Part shown: piece by piece, positions 60,284 to 64,000 of the stretch
How the letters are laid out: every line of letters begins with the position of its first letter
Position numbering within the stretch: position 1 is the stretch's first letter
Assembly (NCBI GenBank): GCA_045588485.1
Contig: JAZNEI010000039.1
Location: forward strand, 1-64,000
Length of the DNA: 64,000 nucleotides
DNA from: HGM04593 sp045588485
GTDB taxonomy: Bacteria; Bacteroidota; Bacteroidia; Bacteroidales; Bacteroidaceae
Reading direction: 5' to 3'
Translations under genes and position numbers: made by a program
The notes under the pieces: generated by a model
What the model saw: only the letters and a program-made list of their open reading frames with translations
Told to the model about the DNA's origin: nothing
The model's database searches: none

Positions 60284-62116
60284 TTATTTCTTTATTGTAT
60301 TCTCCATTTTGCCTATTATATCCATTGCCTTTTTGTAGACATTATCCATAGCCGCAGCAGCATCTCCGGGAGCATAACGGGCAAACTCACACTCGTTAAG
60401 GATGGCTTCGAGTTCTGCTATAATCTCGGCACTAACCTGTTTGGCCGAAAGTTCGACAGCAACATTATCTTTAGTAAGACGAGATACCGGAATATTAAGT
60501 TTATCACTCAAATATCCCCATAAGGCTTTAAGAATCTCATCGTAGAATTGTTCCTTATTGTTCTCTTTTAACAATTTCTGCGATACTTTCAAGCGCTTCA
60601 CTGCTATACGGTTGGCTTTCTTTGTACGTAATCCCGATATATCGGCATTATCTCGCATCTGTTTGTGGTACAACATTATACATATTACAAATAGCAGTAG
60701 AGGAACAATATAGCAAAGCCAATATATTGTAGATGCAAAGAAATATTCATCTTTTTTCTGCAGTTTGGCATCGCCTGCTTTCATGTAACGAATGTCTTGA
60801 CCAAGCATTTTAAGCTCCTCTTTGCTGACAAAGGATGCAACTGTCTCGTTACTACCCTCTTTGCCCTTTGCTACATTCAGTGTATAGCTCTCGGTCTCTA
60901 TAGTCTTATACTCTTTGCTCTGGGTATCGAAATAAGAGAATTTCAGTGCCGGGATTGTGTACTCGCCCGGTTGACGGGGAATAGCAAGATACTCTATAAC
61001 TTTCTCGCCCTGGAATCCCTGATTTGTAAGTTTAAAACGGTTCTCAATCTTTGGGTCATAAAGTTCGAAACTCTCGGGGAACTCAATCTCGGGAGTCTTG
61101 ATGAGTTTCATATTGCCCACACCCGAAATAACCAGACGCAACGTTACCGCCTCGTTTGCTTTCAGCTCATTAGTGCTTAATGAGGATTTTACATTGAAAC
61201 GTCCCACACCACCCGAAAATCCAGCCGGTTTGCCCGAAGGAAGCGCATTAACATTCAATTTCAGGGGTGCGGTGCGCAGTTTCTTCTTCACATCAATATA
61301 TCTTGAACCTCCATTGAAGAAGAAGTCAAACGGGTCACCACCCTGCATTCTTGTCTCCATTGCCGCTACTGCGTCGAACTCTATCGACGGAATAATAATC
61401 TCGCCACTTTTCTGTGGAAAGAGTACAAACTGCTGCCAGGTATAAACAGCATAATTGCGGCCGTTATAATGCTCGATATCGGCATTCTTATTCTGTGGGA
61501 GGTCGACACTCTGCAATACACAATCTTTAATATCTATATTGGGAGTATTCAGACTCGATAGGTTTACCAGGGTGTATGCCTTGAAAGTGAGCAGTAGCGC
61601 CTCTTGCTCATATACTGTTGTCTTATTGACAGTTGCACGCATGAACAATTCTTCATCGGTAATATTTACCGACGATGAGCCGGAGCCTCTGCTATCACGA
61701 TTCGAACGGTTGCTTGACGCTTTTGCAGCCTTATCGGGTGGCAACACCTTTACTGATGCTGTATTTGATGAATATTTTTTTCCGTCTACCTCGATAGTAG
61801 CAGCTGGAAGCGTAAATGTACCCTCTTTATCGGCTGCAAGTGTATAGGTAAATGTTATAGTATATACAGTCTCTGTTACACCATTTATTGTATTCTGAGA
61901 CATATAACTCGAACGGTAAGGCCCTGCCAACTCCTGAAAATCATTGAATGTGACAGTAGGATTCTTTACATTACCGCGATTTACCTTATAGCTGACGTTG
62001 AAATTCTGTCCTGCTACTACTGTTTTAGGTGCTGAAATCACGAACGACACCTCATCGGCAAAGGCTGTCGCCGATATTAATATTATTCCTATTATTGCAA
62101 AAAGTACTCTTTTCAT
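60284..62116 (-). CDS. batD: BatD (aerotolerance operon)
   Basis: A 610-residue exported protein: signal peptide (to about 20), BatD beta domains (VSFVISAPKTVVAGQNFNVSYKV; VNKTTVYEQEALLLTFKAYT; RPTP-like repeats with FPESFELYDPKIENRF), a membrane helix at about 455-473, and a cytoplasmic helical C-terminus (NKEQFYDEILKALWGYLSDKLNIPVSRLTKDNVAVEL). Lies 5 bp upstream of batE. Confidence 0.93.
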   Translation of the reverse strand: MKRVLFAIIGIILISATAFADEVSFVISAPKTVVAGQNFNVSYKVNRGNVKNPTVTFNDFQELAGPYRSSYMSQNTINGVTETVYTITFTYTLAADKEGTFTLPAATIEVDGKKYSSNTASVKVLPPDKAAKASSNRSNRDSRGSGSSSVNITDEELFMRATVNKTTVYEQEALLLTFKAYTLVNLSSLNTPNIDIKDCVLQSVDLPQNKNADIEHYNGRNYAVYTWQQFVLFPQKSGEIIIPSIEFDAVAAMETRMQGGDPFDFFFNGGSRYIDVKKKLRTAPLKLNVNALPSGKPAGFSGGVGRFNVKSSLSTNELKANEAVTLRLVISGVGNMKLIKTPEIEFPESFELYDPKIENRFKLTNQGFQGEKVIEYLAIPRQPGEYTIPALKFSYFDTQSKEYKTIETESYTLNVAKGKEGSNETVASFVSKEELKMLGQDIRYMKAGDAKLQKKDEYFFASTIYWLCYIVPLLLFVICIMLYHKQMRDNADISGLRTKKANRIAVKRLKVSQKLLKENNKEQFYDEILKALWGYLSDKLNIPVSRLTKDNVAVELSAKQVSAEIIAELEAILNECEFARYAPGDAAAAMDNVYKKAMDIIGKMENTIKK

Positions 62117-62139
62117 CTTTACTTCTGAAATATTTTGCG

Positions 62140-62147
62140 AATATAGT
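62140..62147 (-). promoter_or_regulatory. Possible internal promoter before batD
   Basis: Minus-strand TATATTCG followed by C in the 87-bp gap between batC and batD. No TTTG at the right distance, so only tentative. Confidence 0.35.
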
Positions 62148-62203
62148 ACAAACTGATGAACTTTATCGTTTTTTTATCGCTCAACTGATACCTGTAATTG
62201 TTT

Positions 62204-62980
62204 TTACCAATCTTTTTCTAATTTTTTACCTTTCAACTGCAATAATTTCTTCACTTTCTCTTGTACATCTTTCTCGTCCTGCATCGCAGCCTCTAACAAC
62301 TGCTTGGCATTCTCTTTGGACATCTGCTCTTGCTGCTGCTCTTGCTGTTGCTGGTCCTGATTCTGCTGCTCTTGCTGTTGCTGGTTCTGATTCTGCTGCT
62401 CTTGCTGTTGCTGGTCTTGATTCTGCTGCTCTTGCTGCTGTTGGTCCTGATTCTGCTGCTCTTGCTGCTGGTCTTGATTCTGCTGCTCTTGCTGTTGGTC
62501 CTGATTCTGCTGCTCTTGTTGTTGGTCCTGATTCTGTTGCTCTTGCTGCTTAAGTTGGCTCATAGCCAATGCAAGATTATAGCGTGTTTCATCATCATTG
62601 GGATTATTTCTCAATGACTGCTTGTATGCTTCTACTGCATTTTTATAGTCCTTTGCTGCCTGCATAAGCACTCCGGTATTGTGATATACCTGTGCCAAAC
62701 GGTCCTTATCGGTCTCATACATTGCTGCAAGCTCATACTCTTTCAAAGCCTCTTCACCCTTATTCTGGAAAAGCAAAGCATTGGCAAGGTTAAAATGAGC
62801 ATCTGCATCTTTACCGTCTTTTTCTATGGCTTTGCGATACTCTACTTCCGACTTGTCATATACACTATCTGCATAAATTTTATTACCGCTTCTGAGATGT
62901 TCGCGGTAGCTTCTCTGCGCTGTTACTGAAGCAAAAGACAGCACCATCAGTGCAAGGAATAAATATCTTATTTTAAACAT
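62204..62980 (-). CDS. batC: BatC: TPR protein with Gln-rich repeats
   Basis: A 258-residue exported protein: signal peptide (to about 22, SVTAQ), TPR units at 37-140 (YDKSEVEYRKAIEKDGKDADAHFNLANALLFQNKGEEALKEYELA; AVEAYKQSLRNNPNDDETRYNLALAMSQL), then residues 145-219 made of tandem QQQEQQNQD units, and a charged C-terminal helix (MSKENAKQLLEAAMQDEKDVQEKVKKLL). BatC works with the VWA protein BatB. It starts 6 bp after batB. Confidence 0.92.
   Translation of the reverse strand: MFKIRYLFLALMVLSFASVTAQRSYREHLRSGNKIYADSVYDKSEVEYRKAIEKDGKDADAHFNLANALLFQNKGEEALKEYELAAMYETDKDRLAQVYHNTGVLMQAAKDYKNAVEAYKQSLRNNPNDDETRYNLALAMSQLKQQEQQNQDQQQEQQNQDQQQEQQNQDQQQEQQNQDQQQQEQQNQDQQQQEQQNQNQQQQEQQNQDQQQQEQQQEQMSKENAKQLLEAAMQDEKDVQEKVKKLLQLKGKKLEKDW
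62324..62548 (-). repeat. In-frame tandem repeat in batC
   Basis: About eight units of 27 or 30 bp encoding QQQEQQNQD or QQQQEQQNQD. Unit length differs by exactly one Gln codon, so the frame is always kept. Copy number is likely to vary between strains. Confidence 0.9.
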
Positions 62981-62986
62981 ATTAGA

Positions 62987-64000
62987 TTATTTTCGTTCGT
63001 CAAAAAGTTTAATATTGCGTGTAAATCGGCTCTTGCCGGGTAAAAGCAAAATATCCAATATAAGTGCAATCAGTGCAATCCAGGCAATGAACTCGAACTG
63101 TTCGTTGTACTCGCTGTAAACCTCGGTTGTAACATCGGCTTTGGCTAATTTATCTATCTCTTTCAGCAATAGTTTCTGAGCATTATTGGTGTTGTCTACT
63201 CTTATGTAGGCACCACCACCTGCCTTTGCTATCTGTTGACCCATCTCCTCGTTCAGCCTTGTCATTACAACATTGCCGTTTTTGTCCTTACGAAACTCAT
63301 TGGGTTTTCCTGTGGGTATGGGAGCGCCGTCGGTAGTACCTACACCTAACATATAAACATTCATACCCTTCTCGGCTGCTGCTTTTGCAGCCTCTTCGGC
63401 ACCACCCTCATGATTCTCGCCATCGGTAATGACAATAATAGCTTTACCGACCTCCTCATTTGGAGTAAAACTCTTCATTGCCATATTGATAGCAGCACCA
63501 ATATCAGTACCCTGACGCGAAATAAGCTCGGGAGTTATACTCTCCAGGAACATTTTTGCCGATATAAAGTCGTTTGTAATAGGAAGCTGTACAAATGCAT
63601 CTCCTGCAAAGACAATGAGTCCTACCTTGTCGTTATCGAATTTATCAATGAGCTTCGATATTATATTTTTGGCCTTCTCTAAACGGTTAGGGGCAATATC
63701 CTCGGCGAGCATCGAGTTGGAGATATCGAGTGCAATTACTGTTTCAATACCCTGGCGTGTTACACTCTCTTTCTTGGAACCGAATTGCGGACGTGCAAGA
63801 ACAACAATAAGCATCGCCAATGCAACAAACGACAACCAGAATTTTATGGCAGGACGAACAGATGAAACATCGGGCATAAGTTTCTCGACCAGCCGAGATT
63901 CGCCATAAGCTTTAAGGTTTTTATCTCTCTTGTAATTAGAGTAGATATATACTGCCAACAATGCTCCAAGCAGTATAAAAAGATAAAAGAATTCGGGATT
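62987..64000 (-). CDS. batB: BatB: VWA-domain membrane protein (5' partial)
   Basis: The frame is open to the window edge and still reads NPEFFYLFILLGALLAVYIY, the first membrane helix of BatA/BatB proteins; only a few N-terminal residues are missing, and the in-frame TTG at 63961 is not the real start. A second helix (FWLSFVALAMLIVVLARPQFG) precedes a von Willebrand A domain with a full MIDAS site (DISNSM, T in QGTDIG, ITDGENHEGG), and a C-terminal helix (FIAWIALIALILDILLL). Position directly before batC identifies it as BatB, with batA expected upstream. Confidence 0.9.
   Translation of the reverse strand, partial: NPEFFYLFILLGALLAVYIYSNYKRDKNLKAYGESRLVEKLMPDVSSVRPAIKFWLSFVALAMLIVVLARPQFGSKKESVTRQGIETVIALDISNSMLAEDIAPNRLEKAKNIISKLIDKFDNDKVGLIVFAGDAFVQLPITNDFISAKMFLESITPELISRQGTDIGAAINMAMKSFTPNEEVGKAIIVITDGENHEGGAEEAAKAAAEKGMNVYMLGVGTTDGAPIPTGKPNEFRKDKNGNVVMTRLNEEMGQQIAKAGGGAYIRVDNTNNAQKLLLKEIDKLAKADVTTEVYSEYNEQFEFIAWIALIALILDILLLPGKSRFTRNIKLFDERK

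Noticed and set aside
62330..62617. Long Leu-rich frame on the plus strand
   Set aside because: It is the reverse reading of the Gln-rich repeat of batC; no promoter and no independent coding signal.
1..64000. CRISPR array
   Set aside because: The only regular repeats (53113-53245; batC) are direct tandem units with no variable spacers, and no cas genes are present.

Overview
The window looks like a chromosomal segment of a Bacteroidales bacterium (Bacteroides/Prevotella/Muribaculaceae range; genus not decidable). Reasons: promoters of the Bacteroidetes type (TTTG, about 19 bp, TAnnTTTG) recur; Shine-Dalgarno signals are scarce; the BatB-C-D-E operon, DUF4251, GH97/GH125/M60 proteins, TonB-receptor-like outer membrane proteins and HU-CCDC81/SPOR proteins are Bacteroidetes hallmarks; and one protein ends in the 'YDLQGRR...PGLYIVNGKK' sorting-type tail.

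Layout. (1) 1-1.75 kb: the right edge of an acquired island carrying an MboI/DpnII-type (GATC) restriction-modification system, ending at a tRNA 3'-end fragment that looks like an attachment site. (2) 1.8-8.7 kb: a Tat/Fe-S redox pair (aldo-keto reductase plus a NapH-NapG-like polyferredoxin) and a large secreted M60 mucin-type peptidase. (3) 9-16 kb: VanZ-like protein, a membrane TPR/HTH regulator, a TonB-receptor-like outer membrane protein, an acyltransferase. (4) 16-20.2 kb: pheT, yebC, and a DUF4251 protein whose TGA stop is followed by a long in-frame proline-rich tail. (5) 20.4-27.4 kb: carbohydrate genes: GH43-like lipoprotein and nagB, then GH125, a phosphodiesterase/SGNH fusion and GH97. 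(6) 27.5-36.6 kb: S28/S37 peptidase, orphan FecE-type ATPase, PatB-type C-S lyase, alanine/sodium symporter, FetAB-like metal exporter, Nif3 protein with a coiled-coil zinc-ribbon partner, TlpA-like lipoprotein. (7) 36.8-40.8 kb: an unstable accessory patch: a damaged tRNA-dihydrouridine synthase, an IS1595-type transposase, several tiny genes not visible at ordinary length cut-offs, strongly structured non-coding segments with canonical promoters, and an orphan lipoprotein. (8) 41-58.7 kb: housekeeping genes (aminotransferase, gyrA, trmD, pyrD-pyrK, XRE regulator, holA, solitary HsdR-N domain protein, nitrilase-family amidase, tRNA-Ser(CGA), U32 peptidase, HU/SPOR protein, FHA protein, threonine aldolase, prolyl-tRNA editing protein). 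(9) 58.8-64 kb: PAP2 phosphatase and the Bat (aerotolerance) operon, cut by the right edge.

The most unusual part is 37.7-39.8 kb. A transposase is flanked by two modules, each bounded by long complementary ends and each containing a very short gene on the opposite strand. A divergent pair of canonical promoters sits at 39.50-39.55 kb: leftward it drives a leader peptide with an embedded intrinsic terminator followed by a 48-residue basic protein; rightward it drives a leader that folds into nested hairpins ahead of a lipoprotein gene. A small membrane peptide gene with its own canonical promoter follows at 40.65-40.79 kb.
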